From UBA8529 sp964390565 (GTDB taxonomy: Bacteria > Bacteroidota > Bacteroidia > Bacteroidales > Tenuifilaceae): a stretch of 64,000 bases of DNA. The notes under the pieces were generated by a model. It did not search any database. It was not told the DNA's origin and saw nothing but the letters and a program-made list of their open reading frames with translations. The stretch is taken from assembly GCA_964390565.1 (NCBI GenBank), contig CAYMII010000006.1, positions 1-64,000 of the forward strand, read 5' to 3'. Shown here piece after piece: positions 43,093-52,488 of this stretch (positions are counted from its first letter, which is position 1; every line of letters starts with the position of its first letter). Both the position numbers and the translations under genes were made by a program.

Positions 43093-43971
43093 ATGGCTGG
43101 ATTAATCAACCTTAAAGACGAAAAAAGCAGGGTTGCCTTTTACTCTGTTCTTGCAGCAATTCTGCTAACCTCCTTTAAAATTATTGTTGGTGTTGCAACC
43201 AATAGTTTGGGTATCCTTTCTGAAGCATTACATTCAGGATTAGATCTTGTTGCTGCTGTTATTACCCTTTTTGCAGTTAAAGCAGCCGATAAACCAGCCG
43301 ATAAAAGCCATAACTATGGACATGGTAAAGTTGAAAACCTTTCGGCTTTAGCCGAAACTCTCCTACTTTTCATTACCTGTTTTTGGATTATCTACGAAGC
43401 GGTACACCGCTTAATCACTGGAAAAACTGATATACAGGTTACTTTCTGGAGTTTTCTTGTTGTAATTGTTTCAATTATTATAGATTATTCTCGTTCAAGA
43501 TCTCTTTCAAGAGTTGCAAAGAAGCACAATAGCCAAGCCTTGGAAGCAGATGCATTACACTTCTCAACCGATATTTGGAGCTCTGGAGTTGTTCTAATTG
43601 GTTTAATTTTTGCCAGCTTCGGGTTTTTCTTTGCCGACCCAATTGCTGCACTAGTTGTTGCCCTTATAGTAATTTACGTTTCATATAAGCTAGGTAAAAA
43701 GGCTATTGATGCTTTATTAGATAGAAGCCCAGAGGAGAGCGTTGCTAAAATTGAATCTGTACTTGAGGCTGCAAAAGGCATTACCCGCTACCACGATTTA
43801 AGGGTGCGCACCATGGGTGCCGAAACGCTTGTAGAGATGAACATCCATGTTACTCCAGGAATTACCATCGAAGCCGCTCACAAAATATCGCACGATGTTG
43901 AACATGAAATTATGAGCGTAATTGAACGCTGTGAGGTTCATATTCATATTGAACCCGAAGGTGCTGATTAA
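43093..43971 (+). CDS. Cation diffusion facilitator (CDF) transporter
   Basis: This 292-residue inner-membrane protein has six predicted transmembrane helices. Metal-site residues are visible in TM2 (His47 and Asp51 in HSGLD) and TM5 (HFSTD), the pattern of zinc-type CDF exporters. The signature SHNYGHGKVENLSAL lies in the loop. The C-terminal cytoplasmic domain (about 205-292) has the metal-binding ferredoxin-like fold, ending EVHIHIEPEG. The family exports divalent metals such as zinc, iron or manganese by proton exchange; the metal here is not determined. The inverted repeat upstream hints at regulation. Confidence 0.9.
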   Translation: MAGLINLKDEKSRVAFYSVLAAILLTSFKIIVGVATNSLGILSEALHSGLDLVAAVITLFAVKAADKPADKSHNYGHGKVENLSALAETLLLFITCFWIIYEAVHRLITGKTDIQVTFWSFLVVIVSIIIDYSRSRSLSRVAKKHNSQALEADALHFSTDIWSSGVVLIGLIFASFGFFFADPIAALVVALIVIYVSYKLGKKAIDALLDRSPEESVAKIESVLEAAKGITRYHDLRVRTMGAETLVEMNIHVTPGITIEAAHKISHDVEHEIMSVIERCEVHIHIEPEGAD

Positions 43972-44030
43972 CAACTCTTAAAACACTTCTTAATACTTAT
44001 TATCCAGCACTTACACAGCAAAGAAAAGGG

Positions 44031-44063
44031 TTGTTTTATTCTTTAATAAAAACCTTATCTTTG
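44031..44063 (+). promoter_or_regulatory. Probable promoter
   Basis: TTG at 44031-44033, a 22-base spacer and TATCTTTG at 44056-44063 match the Bacteroidota layout TTG-N17-23-TAnnTTTG. It serves the acyl-ACP synthetase gene that starts at 44126. Confidence 0.55.
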
Positions 44064-44125
44064 AACCTTCGTATTAGTTATTGGTTTATAATTTATTGAT
44101 TTTTAAAGATAAAGAGGAGTAAGAC

Positions 44126-46588
44126 ATGATTATTAGCAACAATGACTTAAGTAAAATTGCCGTTATTTTAAAAGATAATAAAGTTACCTATCAGGAGCTA
44201 TTCCAACACATTAATCAATACTCTCAGCTATTCAAAGAAAGGAACTTTAATAAAATTGCCATTTACTCCGAAAATCGTCTTGAATGGATTTACGCATTCT
44301 ATGCTGGTTGGATGAATGGCTGCATTGTTGTTCCTGTCGATTTTGGCGCTTCTGCCGATGATGTAACTTTCATTCTTAACGACTGCAAACCCGAGCTGAT
44401 TTTTACAAGCCAAGGTCAAAAAAGTGAACTCGAAAAAATTATAAAAGGGTTAGAATACACTCCCGAAACAATGTGCTTTGGCGAATTTTCAATTCCTATT
44501 CCCTCTAATGTTATCAACACCATTGAACCGAAGAACGTTGAAGATACAGCCGTTATTATTTACACTTCAGGAACAACAGGTAGCCCAAAAGGCGTAATGC
44601 TTTCGTATCGGAATCTAATTGCAAATGTTAATGGCGTTTCAAAGGAAGTGGTGATTTTTACGCCTGAAAGACAAGTATTAATGCTCCTTCCGATGCATCA
44701 TATCTTCCCGCTTGCAGGCTCTTTGATGGCTCCGCTTACGGTTGGCGGTACAATTGTAATGTCGCCATCAATGCAATCGTCCGATCTGATTGAAACGCTT
44801 AAAAATAATCAAGTGGCGATCATGATTGGTGTGCCAAGGTTCTACGAACTATTGTACAAAGGGATAAAGAGTAAGATTGATGTTAGCTTTATTGCCCGCA
44901 CTCTATTCAAGGTTGTAAAAATAAGTGGTAGCAAATCGCTAGGTCGTAAGATTTTCGGTAAAGTACACAAGGGTTTTGGAGGCAATTTAGAGTTCCTCGT
45001 ATCTGGAGGTGCCGCGTTAAATAAAGAGGTTGGCGGATTCTTTAAAACCCTTGGTTTTGAGGTTCTAGAAGGATTTGGTATGACTGAAGCTGCCCCAATG
45101 ATTACTTTCACTCGTCCCGGAAAAGTATTAATTGGCTCACCAGGTTTCGCTTTACCCGGATTACAACTTGAGATTCGTGATGGCGAAATTGTTGCCAAAG
45201 GGCCGAATATTATGAAGGGTTACTACAATCGCCCCGAAGAAACGGCTGAGGTGCTTAAAGATGGATGGCTTTACACTGGCGACCTAGGTCGCATCAATAA
45301 AAAAGGCTACCTTTTTATTACTGGACGAAGAAAAGAGATTATCGTTCTATCTAACGGTAAAAATATTAATCCTGTTGAAATAGAAACTAAACTCGAAAAA
45401 TCATTTGCTTGTATTAAAGAGGTGGGGGTTTATCCACAAAACGATACGCTACACGCCTTAATCTATCCCGACTTTAATGTATTGTCTGATTTAGGAGTTA
45501 AAGAGCCTGAACTGTATTTCAGAGAAACGGTTTTACCCGAATATAATAAGGACGCAAGTTCGTACAAACGTATAATGCATTTTACCCTTGTTAAAGAGGA
45601 TCTTCCTCGTACACGCTTGGGTAAATTACAACGCTTTAAACTCGAGGAAATATCAACAAAACCTAAAAAGAGGAAGGGTAAAGTTGAGCATCCTGATAAC
45701 GAAGAGTACCGCGATGTTCGATCGTTTATTGAGAAGCAGGTTGATACGGAGATTTCACCCGACGATCACATCGAGTTTGATATTGCCCTCGATTCGCTTG
45801 GCCGCTTATCGCTTATTGATTACATCGAAACCCGTTTCGGGTTAAAGTTCGACAATGAACACCTTGTAAGGTTCCCATCCATAAAAGCGATGGTTGAGCA
45901 TATTCGCGAGCATAAAATTTGGCATAAAAACGAAGGTACAAACTGGACAGAACTGCTAAAGCAAAAAGTCCATGTTAAGCTACCAAAAACTTGGCCTACA
46001 CAAAACATTATCAAGAGTTTTGCTAAAGGATTTTTTAAACTTTACTTTAGATTTAAGGGCGAAGGATTACAAAATATTCCTGATGGACCATGCATCATTG
46101 CTCCAAATCACCAAAGTTTCCTCGATGGGCTTTTTGTAGCATCATTTATCAAACGAAAAACCTTTAAGCAAACTTACTTTTACGCTAAAAAGAAGCACGT
46201 TAAGGGCTGGTTCTTACGCTTTATGGCAAGCCGAAACAATGTTATTGTCATGGATATCAATAACGATTTAAAGGAATCAATCCAAAAACTTGCGGAGGTA
46301 TTGAAAAGCGGGAGGAAGGTTATTCTTTTCCCCGAAGGAACACGTACAAAAACTGGCGAAATGGGTGAGTTTAAGAAAACCTTTGCCATCCTTAGCCGCG
46401 AACTTAATGTACCAATTGTTCCTGTTGCAATTGCTGGGGCTTATAATGCATTCCCAATTGGGTCAAAAATACCTAAGCCCGGAACTTTAATACAAGTAAA
46501 GTTCCTTGAGCCCATTTATCCAGATAAATTCGATTTGGATACCCTTGTTGATCAGGTAAAGGATATGATTCAAGAAAAAATTAAATAA
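44126..46588 (+). CDS. Fused acyl-ACP/CoA synthetase - acyl carrier - 1-acyl-glycerol-phosphate acyltransferase
   Basis: This 820-residue protein has three parts. Residues 1-515 are an AMP-dependent acyl synthetase: IIYTSGTTGSPKGVM near 148, EGFGMTEAAP, and YTGDLG, with the catalytic Lys region near LPRTRLGKLQR. Residues about 525-600 are an acyl-carrier-protein-like domain whose phosphopantetheine Ser557 is in DSLGRLSL. Residues about 620-820 are a PlsC-type acyltransferase with NHQSFLDG (His662, Asp667) and FPEGTRT near 738. The likely role is activating free or recycled fatty acids, holding them on the internal carrier and passing them to a lysophospholipid, as the Aas protein of Escherichia coli does with separate ACP. 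No transmembrane transporter domain is present. Confidence 0.88.
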   Translation: MIISNNDLSKIAVILKDNKVTYQELFQHINQYSQLFKERNFNKIAIYSENRLEWIYAFYAGWMNGCIVVPVDFGASADDVTFILNDCKPELIFTSQGQKSELEKIIKGLEYTPETMCFGEFSIPIPSNVINTIEPKNVEDTAVIIYTSGTTGSPKGVMLSYRNLIANVNGVSKEVVIFTPERQVLMLLPMHHIFPLAGSLMAPLTVGGTIVMSPSMQSSDLIETLKNNQVAIMIGVPRFYELLYKGIKSKIDVSFIARTLFKVVKISGSKSLGRKIFGKVHKGFGGNLEFLVSGGAALNKEVGGFFKTLGFEVLEGFGMTEAAPMITFTRPGKVLIGSPGFALPGLQLEIRDGEIVAKGPNIMKGYYNRPEETAEVLKDGWLYTGDLGRINKKGYLFITGRRKEIIVLSNGKNINPVEIETKLEKSFACIKEVGVYPQNDTLHALIYPDFNVLSDLGVKEPELYFRETVLPEYNKDASSYKRIMHFTLVKEDLPRTRLGKLQRFKLEEISTKPKKRKGKVEHPDNEEYRDVRSFIEKQVDTEISPDDHIEFDIALDSLGRLSLIDYIETRFGLKFDNEHLVRFPSIKAMVEHIREHKIWHKNEGTNWTELLKQKVHVKLPKTWPTQNIIKSFAKGFFKLYFRFKGEGLQNIPDGPCIIAPNHQSFLDGLFVASFIKRKTFKQTYFYAKKKHVKGWFLRFMASRNNVIVMDINNDLKESIQKLAEVLKSGRKVILFPEGTRTKTGEMGEFKKTFAILSRELNVPIVPVAIAGAYNAFPIGSKIPKPGTLIQVKFLEPIYPDKFDLDTLVDQVKDMIQEKIK

Positions 46589-46600
46589 ACTTACAATAAA

Positions 46601-46632
46601 GAAAAAGCCTCGATTTCTCGAGGCTTTCTTAT
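46601..46632. terminator. Bidirectional terminator
   Basis: A perfect 10-bp stem (AAAGCCTCGA and complement) with loop TTTC lies between convergent genes, with A and T runs on either side. Confidence 0.85.
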
Positions 46633-46637
46633 TTTAA

Positions 46638-48671
46638 TTACTTCACTGTTGAGCCATTCTCAACCTTTTCGCCAGGTTGTACAAACCGAAGTTTGCCATC
46701 AATATCTTCGGCCATTAGAATCATTCCGTGCGATTCGATGCCTTTTATCTTTCGTGGCTCAAGGTTTACTAGGATTGAAACTTGCTTTCCAACAATCTCC
46801 TCAGGTGTAAAATGCTCGGCAATACCCGATACAACAGTGCGTTTATCAACTCCTGTATCGATCAAAAGCTTCATTAGTTTCTGAGTTTTTGGAACCCTTT
46901 CAGCCTCTAGAATAGTTCCAATACGGATATCCATCTTCGAGAATTCATCGTAGGTAATATTACCCTTCAAAGGTTCAACCTTTGCGTTAGCCTTTTCATT
47001 AGCTGCTTTTGTTGCCTGAAGTTTGGCTAGCTGAGCATCAATAACATCATCTTCAATCTTATCGAATAGCAATTCAGGTTGATTTAGCTGATGTCCAACT
47101 GCAAGAATATCGGATGCTCCTGCCCTATTCCAATCGCATTCATTTAGGTTAATCATCCTCCTCAACTTATCAGCAGAGAAAGGTAAGAATGGTTGAAGCA
47201 GGATAGATAGGTTTGCAGTTATCTGTAATGAGATATTTAGGATTGTTGCAACTCGCTCGGGTTGATCTTTATATAGTTTCCAAGGCTCAGTATCGGCAAG
47301 ATACTTATTGCCCAAACGGGCAAGGTTCATAGCCTCTTTAAGCGCATCGCGGAAACGGAAACTTTCAAGGTTTTGCTCAATTGCCTCTTTAATCTTTGGA
47401 ATCTCAGCAAGCGTCTCCTTATCAAAAACGGTTAAAGCATTGCATGTTGGAATTTTTCCCTCAAAATACTTTTGAGTTAAAACCATTGCCCTATTTACAA
47501 AGTTTCCAAGAATAGCAACTAACTCGCTATTATTACGCCCTTGAAAATCTTTCCATGTAAAATCGTTATCCTTAGTTTCGGGCATGTTAGCAGCTAGAGT
47601 ATAGCGAAGCACATCCTGTTTATTGGGGAACTCAACCAAATACTCATTTAACCAAACCGCCCAGTTGCGCGAAGTTGAAATCTTATCGCCCTCAAGGTTT
47701 AGGAACTCGTTAGCAGGAACATTATCTGGCAAGATATAACTACCCTCAGCCTTAAGCATTGCAGGGAATACGATACAATGGAAAACGATATTATCCTTAC
47801 CGATGAAATGAATCATACGGGTTTCGGAATCTTTCCAATATTTCTCCCAATCTGGAGTCAACTCTTTAGTTGCCGATATGTAACCAATAGGCGCATCAAA
47901 CCAAACGTATAGCACTTTGCCAGTTGCTCCATCAACAGGAACAGGAACACCCCAATCTAAATCGCGGCTAACGGCACGTGGCTGCAATCCTTGGTCGAGC
48001 CAACTCTTACACTGCCCATAAACGTTATTTTTCCACTCCTTATGATCCTCAAGAATCCACTTCTCAAGAAACTTCTGATAATTATCTAAAGGTAAAAACC
48101 AATGTTTTGTCTCCTTAAGTACAGGTTTTGAACCGCTAAGCGTAGAACTTGGATTGATTAAATCAGTTGCATTAAGGCTTGTTCCGCACTTCTCGCACTG
48201 ATCGCCATAAGCTCTTTCGTTAGAGCAATGAGGGCAAGTACCTGTGATGTAACGATCGGCAAGGAATTGTCCTACCTCTTGATCGTAGTATTGTTCCGTT
48301 GTCTTTTCAATAAAAGCACCATCGTCGTATAGCTTACGGAAAAATTCAGCAGCTGTTTGATAATGTACCTTTGATGATGTTCTTGAGTAAATATCGAATG
48401 CAATGCCAAAATCTTTAAACGATTGCTTGATGATGTCGTTATATTTATCAACTACTTGCTGTGGCGAAATGCCCTCCTGACGAGCCTTGATAGTGATTGG
48501 GACACCATGCTCATCGGACCCGCAAACCGAAATAACATCTACGCCCTTCATTCGAAGATACCTTGTATAAATATCCGAAGGAATGTACACACCGGCTAAG
48601 TGCCCGATGTGAATTGGCCCATTTGCATATGGCAGGGCAGATGTAATTAGGTAACGCTTGAAGGTCTTCAT
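46638..48671 (-). CDS. metG: Methionyl-tRNA synthetase
   Basis: This 677-residue enzyme joins methionine to tRNA-Met. It has the class I motif HIGH at residues 21-24, a zinc-binding knuckle CPHCSNERAYGDQCEKCG, the WFDAPIGY active-site strand and the KMSKS equivalent KISTS. An anticodon-binding helical domain follows. The C-terminal 110 residues are an EMAP-II/Trbp111-like tRNA-binding domain (FSKMDIRIGTILEAERVPKT), which also dimerises the enzyme. All essential motifs are intact and the length fits the long MetG type. It is divergently placed to the LD-carboxypeptidase gene. Confidence 0.97.
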   Translation of the reverse strand: MKTFKRYLITSALPYANGPIHIGHLAGVYIPSDIYTRYLRMKGVDVISVCGSDEHGVPITIKARQEGISPQQVVDKYNDIIKQSFKDFGIAFDIYSRTSSKVHYQTAAEFFRKLYDDGAFIEKTTEQYYDQEVGQFLADRYITGTCPHCSNERAYGDQCEKCGTSLNATDLINPSSTLSGSKPVLKETKHWFLPLDNYQKFLEKWILEDHKEWKNNVYGQCKSWLDQGLQPRAVSRDLDWGVPVPVDGATGKVLYVWFDAPIGYISATKELTPDWEKYWKDSETRMIHFIGKDNIVFHCIVFPAMLKAEGSYILPDNVPANEFLNLEGDKISTSRNWAVWLNEYLVEFPNKQDVLRYTLAANMPETKDNDFTWKDFQGRNNSELVAILGNFVNRAMVLTQKYFEGKIPTCNALTVFDKETLAEIPKIKEAIEQNLESFRFRDALKEAMNLARLGNKYLADTEPWKLYKDQPERVATILNISLQITANLSILLQPFLPFSADKLRRMINLNECDWNRAGASDILAVGHQLNQPELLFDKIEDDVIDAQLAKLQATKAANEKANAKVEPLKGNITYDEFSKMDIRIGTILEAERVPKTQKLMKLLIDTGVDKRTVVSGIAEHFTPEEIVGKQVSILVNLEPRKIKGIESHGMILMAEDIDGKLRFVQPGEKVENGSTVK

Positions 48672-48819
48672 TTTAAAACTTTAAATAGTTAAACTAAAAA
48701 AACAAGCCCGGTTAAGGGGCTTACAGTTTTATCTCCAATCAGGCTATAAATCGATGGAAATATTTACCTTTATGGTACAAATAGGCAACAAATATACTAA
48801 CTATTTTCCTTTCAATAAA

Positions 48820-49773
48820 ATGGAAAATATCACTCCATCACCACTTAAGCCGGGCGACCGAATTGGAATTATTGCTCCTGCCCGCAAGGTTACACAGCAG
48901 GAAGTTCATTCCGCCATAAAATTCCTTAATGGTAAGGGGTTTATGGTTAAAACCTCGGCGCATCTTTACGCTTCGCATCATCAATTTGCAGGAACCGAAG
49001 AGCAGCGAGCCTCTGATTTTATGGAGATGATTGAGGATAAATCGGTTAAAGCTATCCTTTGCGCTAGGGGTGGATATGGCTCCATTCGGCTGCTCGATCA
49101 TATGAACTTCCGTAAACTGCAACAGAACCCTAAGTGGATAGTTGGCTATAGTGATATCACGGTATTTCATGGATTGCTTAATGGTTGGTATGGCCTTGAA
49201 ACTATCCATGGTCCTATGCCATTTAACTTTCCTGCTGATGGCTCTAGTAACGAGTCGCTCGAAAGCTTAGTAAATGTGCTTATGGGCGAAAACCCAACCT
49301 ATCATGTAGCATCAAATCCTCTTAATGTACTAGGAAAAGCTGAAGGTCATTTGATTGGAGGTAACCTTTCAATTCTTTATAGTTTATCAGGCACCGATGC
49401 TGATATTAACCCACAAGGGAAAATCCTATTTATTGAAGATCTGGATGAATACCTTTACCATATCGATAGGATGATGATGAACCTTAAGCATAGCGGTAAA
49501 CTCAAGAGTATTGCTGGGCTAATTGTTGGTGGAATGACTGAAATGAAGGATAATCAAACACCCTTTGGATCAACGGCTCATGAAATCATTGCCAATGCAA
49601 TGAAAGATTACAACATTCCAATATGCTTCGATTTTCCTGCTGGGCATGTTGAGCGGAATTTATCCTTAATAATGGGTCGTCGTGTTAAACTCGATGTGAA
49701 TCCAGATGGATCAACTATTGCTTTTGAAAAACCGGCTATTGTACAATCTTTTGGTAACCAAGAGGAATCTTAA
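48820..49773 (+). CDS. LD-carboxypeptidase (S66 family)
   Basis: Starting at the ATG at 48820 gives 317 residues, beginning ENITPSPLKPGDRIGIIAPA, the normal N-terminus of the family; an ATG 66 bases upstream only adds a non-conserved extension. The nucleophilic Ser lies in VGYSDITVFH, RGGYGSIRLLDH is typical, and the catalytic Glu/His region is in ILFIEDLDEYLYHIDRM and CFDFPAGHVERN. S66 enzymes remove the terminal D-Ala from tetrapeptides during murein recycling, or hydrolyse related amides. No signal peptide is present, so it acts in the cytoplasm. Its end overlaps the convergent gene by 38 bases. Confidence 0.9.
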   Translation: MENITPSPLKPGDRIGIIAPARKVTQQEVHSAIKFLNGKGFMVKTSAHLYASHHQFAGTEEQRASDFMEMIEDKSVKAILCARGGYGSIRLLDHMNFRKLQQNPKWIVGYSDITVFHGLLNGWYGLETIHGPMPFNFPADGSSNESLESLVNVLMGENPTYHVASNPLNVLGKAEGHLIGGNLSILYSLSGTDADINPQGKILFIEDLDEYLYHIDRMMMNLKHSGKLKSIAGLIVGGMTEMKDNQTPFGSTAHEIIANAMKDYNIPICFDFPAGHVERNLSLIMGRRVKLDVNPDGSTIAFEKPAIVQSFGNQEES

Positions 49774-50395
49774 AGAGATTATCGTTTAGCATCGACTCAT
49801 TTATTGCTGTAACCAACACCTTCATTTTCTCTTTGCGTAGAAGCGTGCGCTCAACGACTAGCATAGGGAAAAGTCCTTTTACATCAGGAAAATAGGCAAA
49901 CAAATCAACATCAGGTTTTACCTTACGAAGGATTTTATTCATTGTCATAAAAAAGTCGAAATCCCTTTCAGCAACCCAATAAGCAACCTCAGTATCGCGC
50001 GAGATGCTCTTAACCCTCATTTGGCAACAACTTTGCCCATCAAGTACTATCTTGTTATCCTTGTTAATTGTTGTTGCATCATCACTAGGCATTTGGATTG
50101 ACCGTGATGGGCTTAGCTCATAAAAAAGCTTTTGCTTAGGCGAAAGGGCAAGAACTTTTTCCGATTCAAGGTTGATAATGTAAATACTTGTAACATTTTT
50201 CTTGCTATCGTACTCATCAAGTCGAACTTGATTCCCTCTTACCTGTATTATAACGTATGAAGTGTCATAAACCGTTTCCTTTTTTAGTTTGATGCTTCCC
50301 TCAAATTTATCTACATTTGAAAACGCGAGAACACTATACGCTGCGAACGTAGTAGCCAATATTAAACCTAACCGTTTTAAAATATTCACCAACAT
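49736..50395 (-). CDS. Secreted protein of unknown function, DUF4412-like
   Basis: Taking the ATG at 50395 gives about 219 residues with a clean signal peptide (LVNILKRLGLILATTFAAYS, ending LAFS). Longer starts add an unlikely polar leader. The mature part (FEGSIKLKKETVYDTSYVII ... ALSPKQKLFYELSP ... DGQSCCQMRVKS) is beta-rich and fits DUF4412-type periplasmic proteins, some of which resemble LolA-like folds. Two adjacent Cys residues are notable. No specific function can be assigned. The 3' end overlaps the LD-carboxypeptidase gene. Confidence 0.75.
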   Translation of the reverse strand: MLVNILKRLGLILATTFAAYSVLAFSNVDKFEGSIKLKKETVYDTSYVIIQVRGNQVRLDEYDSKKNVTSIYIINLESEKVLALSPKQKLFYELSPSRSIQMPSDDATTINKDNKIVLDGQSCCQMRVKSISRDTEVAYWVAERDFDFFMTMNKILRKVKPDVDLFAYFPDVKGLFPMLVVERTLLRKEKMKVLVTAINESMLNDNLFKIPLGYQKIVQ

Positions 50396-50463
50396 GAATT
50401 GATGTTTTTGATTGATAAATACACTGTTTATATCGATAAAAGTCAACTATTGTTACGTTAAAT

Positions 50464-50844
50464 ATGAAAAAAGAAGGTGATTCAAATCATTCAAAAGAAC
50501 TTGGAAAAAAGGGAGAAGCCATTGCTGCTGATTATTTGATTAGTAATGGCTATAAAATACTTCACCGGAATTGGCATTTCAGTCATAAAGAACTAGATAT
50601 TGTAGCATCAAAAAATAACATACTAATAATTGTTGAAGTAAAAACTCGTTGGACGAATTACTGGGAGGAACCAAAGGAGTCTGTTCGACGTAAAAAGCAG
50701 AAATACATTATAGAGGCAACTGAAGAGTACATACAAAAGTTCAATATTAATACCGATACACAATTCGATATAATTTCAATCGTTTTAAAAGATGAAACCT
50801 TTGAGTTGGAACATATACCAGATGCATTTCAGCCTTTATTCTAA
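50464..50844 (+). CDS. YraN/UPF0102 family protein
   Basis: This 126-residue protein matches the UPF0102 family in length and motifs: GKKGEAIAADYLISNGYKIL, then the PD-(D/E)XK-type nuclease set in KELDIVAS and IIVEVKTR. The family is thought to be a nuclease of the Holliday-junction-resolvase fold, often near cell-division or recombination genes, but its activity is not settled. It starts 68 bases from the divergent DUF4412-like gene and is followed after five bases by the MmcQ/YjbR gene, so the two are probably co-transcribed. Confidence 0.9.
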   Translation: MKKEGDSNHSKELGKKGEAIAADYLISNGYKILHRNWHFSHKELDIVASKNNILIIVEVKTRWTNYWEEPKESVRRKKQKYIIEATEEYIQKFNINTDTQFDIISIVLKDETFELEHIPDAFQPLF

Positions 50845-50849
50845 ACATT

Positions 50850-51203
50850 ATGAACATTGAGGAGCTAAGAGAATACTGTTTATCGAAAAAAGGGGTTACC
50901 GAGCATTTTCCCTTTGATGAAGTAACCCTTGTTTTTAAAGTTGGCAATAAAATGTTTGCCTTAACCAACCTCGACGGCGAACCAAGCGTAAACTTAAAGT
51001 GCGATCCCGAGCGAGCAATCGAACTTCGAGAGCAACATTCGTCAATAATTCCAGGGTATCATATGAATAAAACTCACTGGAATACCGTTATAATGGATGG
51101 TACTGTTTCCGACAAGCTAATCTATGAACTCGTAGAACACTCATATAATCTAATATTTGAGTCACTTCCTAAAATAAAAAGGGAGAGGATTGTAAAGGGC
51201 TAA
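50850..51203 (+). CDS. MmcQ/YjbR family protein
   Basis: This 117-residue protein covers the whole MmcQ/YjbR fold: EELREYCLSKKGVTEHFPF, VFKVGNKMFALTNLDGE, VNLKCDPERAIELREQ and HMNKTHWNTVIMDGTV. The fold resembles a double-wing DNA-binding motif, but no target is known. It starts five bases after the YraN gene and should share its transcript. Confidence 0.9.
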   Translation: MNIEELREYCLSKKGVTEHFPFDEVTLVFKVGNKMFALTNLDGEPSVNLKCDPERAIELREQHSSIIPGYHMNKTHWNTVIMDGTVSDKLIYELVEHSYNLIFESLPKIKRERIVKG

Positions 51204-51223
51204 CCCTTTTTAAGCTATTTTTG
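51190..51223 (+). promoter_or_regulatory. Probable promoter
   Basis: TTG at 51190-51192, a 23-base spacer and TATTTTTG at 51216-51223 match the Bacteroidota pattern. The following gene starts at 51287. The -33 element lies within the 3' end of the MmcQ/YjbR gene. Confidence 0.5.
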
Positions 51224-51286
51224 GTACGTAACTTGTAATAGGGTTATCATCATTTCATGAAAAGATAAAAATAAAATACAAACGCC

Positions 51287-52126
51287 ATGAAACCAATTGC
51301 TTACATTTTAGTTTTCCTTTTACTCATTGGTATGGGCGCTCAAGCTCAAGATACTTATAATGTTACAAGAGTAAACGGAAATGTGACTTTTGCTAAAACA
51401 GGGAAACCCATTAAACCTGGAGACATTCTAAATCCAAATGATCAGGTAAAGTTCGAGAATTTTGACGCCTACGTGATCTCTATCAACCAGAAGATGGCTC
51501 GTTTTATGCTTAAAATGAACCCTCCTGTAACCAACGTTCCCAAAAACCAGACTTTAGTAGCAACCGTAAAGGATATTGCTTTAGTTACTAAGCGCAGAAG
51601 CTTAATGGCATCACGTTTCAATCCCAACGAAACAGAAATTACTGACCTAAAGAACTATTTTGGTACCGATAAATTTTCGATTATTGGTGATAATGTTGAT
51701 GTTGCCCTCAATGCAACCAAATATCCATTAAGCGACAATAAATTCGTTGTTTTCCACTACAAGGTAAACAACAACCCTGTTTCAAAAAAACTAGCATTCG
51801 ACAAGCAAACAGTTAAAATTGATAAAGCAGAGATTCTTTCTACAAAAGCAGGAAATGTAAACGGTAATGAGGTTTCGGAATTATCAGTTTACCTTTACGA
51901 AAAATCAACCCGTTCAAGCGAGGAGATTACAAAGTTAACCCTTGTGTTCGTTGATAAAGAGGCATTAAGAAATGAATTTAAAACCATTATGCCAATCCTA
52001 AAACGCCAGAAAATGGACGATGCCGCTATCAAGAAGTATTTAATTGAGTACTACTACGATTTTTATGGCGCAACCGATTCAAAATCTATAGACAACTTTG
52101 CAAGTGAAGTGGTAAAAGAGCAATAG
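51287..52126 (+). CDS. Secreted protein of unknown function
   Basis: This 279-residue protein has a signal peptide (about 1-20, ending GAQAQ). An N-terminal part of about 90 residues, NVTRVNGNVTFAKTGKPIKP followed by a DQVKFENFDAYVISI segment, looks like a small beta domain of the kind that handles envelope or FecR-like ligands. A middle beta region (about 125-215) and a helical C-terminus (ending VVKEQ) follow. I do not recognise a named family. It has its own promoter and terminator, so it is a single-gene unit. Confidence 0.75.
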   Translation: MKPIAYILVFLLLIGMGAQAQDTYNVTRVNGNVTFAKTGKPIKPGDILNPNDQVKFENFDAYVISINQKMARFMLKMNPPVTNVPKNQTLVATVKDIALVTKRRSLMASRFNPNETEITDLKNYFGTDKFSIIGDNVDVALNATKYPLSDNKFVVFHYKVNNNPVSKKLAFDKQTVKIDKAEILSTKAGNVNGNEVSELSVYLYEKSTRSSEEITKLTLVFVDKEALRNEFKTIMPILKRQKMDDAAIKKYLIEYYYDFYGATDSKSIDNFASEVVKEQ

Positions 52127-52147
52127 TCCTTTTAAATATATTAAACC

Positions 52148-52183
52148 AAAGCCCTATTCTTAATAAAAGTAGGGCTTTTTTTA
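52148..52183 (+). terminator. Rho-independent terminator
   Basis: AAAGCCCTA pairs with TAGGGCTTT and is followed by a run of seven T, 22 bases after the stop at 52126. Confidence 0.85.
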
Positions 52184-52245
52184 TTTAATTAACGTCAGTT
52201 CGATGTAAGGAATATTAAGTATTAATCATAACAATCCTTACTTCT

Positions 52246-52279
52246 TTTGATGATTTTGCATTAATGCAAAATCATCAAA
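52246..52279. repeat. Perfect 34-bp palindrome
   Basis: TTTGATGATTTTGCATT (52246-52262) is followed directly by its exact reverse complement. The sequence CTCTGCGCTCTTTGCGCTTCTC stands beside it, of a type found in dispersed intergenic repeats of many bacteria. Confidence 0.75.
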
Positions 52280-52488
52280 TCTCTGCGCTCTTTGCGCTTC
52301 TCAAGAACAATTAGCTTCATTATGACCAATTCGGATTCTGTTAAAACGATCCTTTTATAAAATACAAAACACATAAACTTTGCGTTAAACTTAAGACGAA
52401 CTCACGTTTCTTTATTTATTTTTATAAAAAGTTGTAACCGGTTTCAAAAGCTTGCGTCATATCCTCTGAACTATAAAAAATTATTATT

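Larger units (their letters stand above)
52127..52488. other. Intergenic region with terminator and repeats (362 bp)
   Basis: The region holds a terminator (52148-52183), a perfect 34-bp palindrome and adjoining CTCTGCGCTCTTTGCGC-type repeat sequence, and by position the promoter of the sigma-factor cluster. No coding sequence was seen. Confidence 0.7.

Noticed and set aside
48754..48819. Earlier ATG start for the LD-carboxypeptidase
   Set aside because: The added 22 residues precede the conserved family start (PLKPGDRIGIIAPA) and are not typical; the ATG at 48820 fits better.
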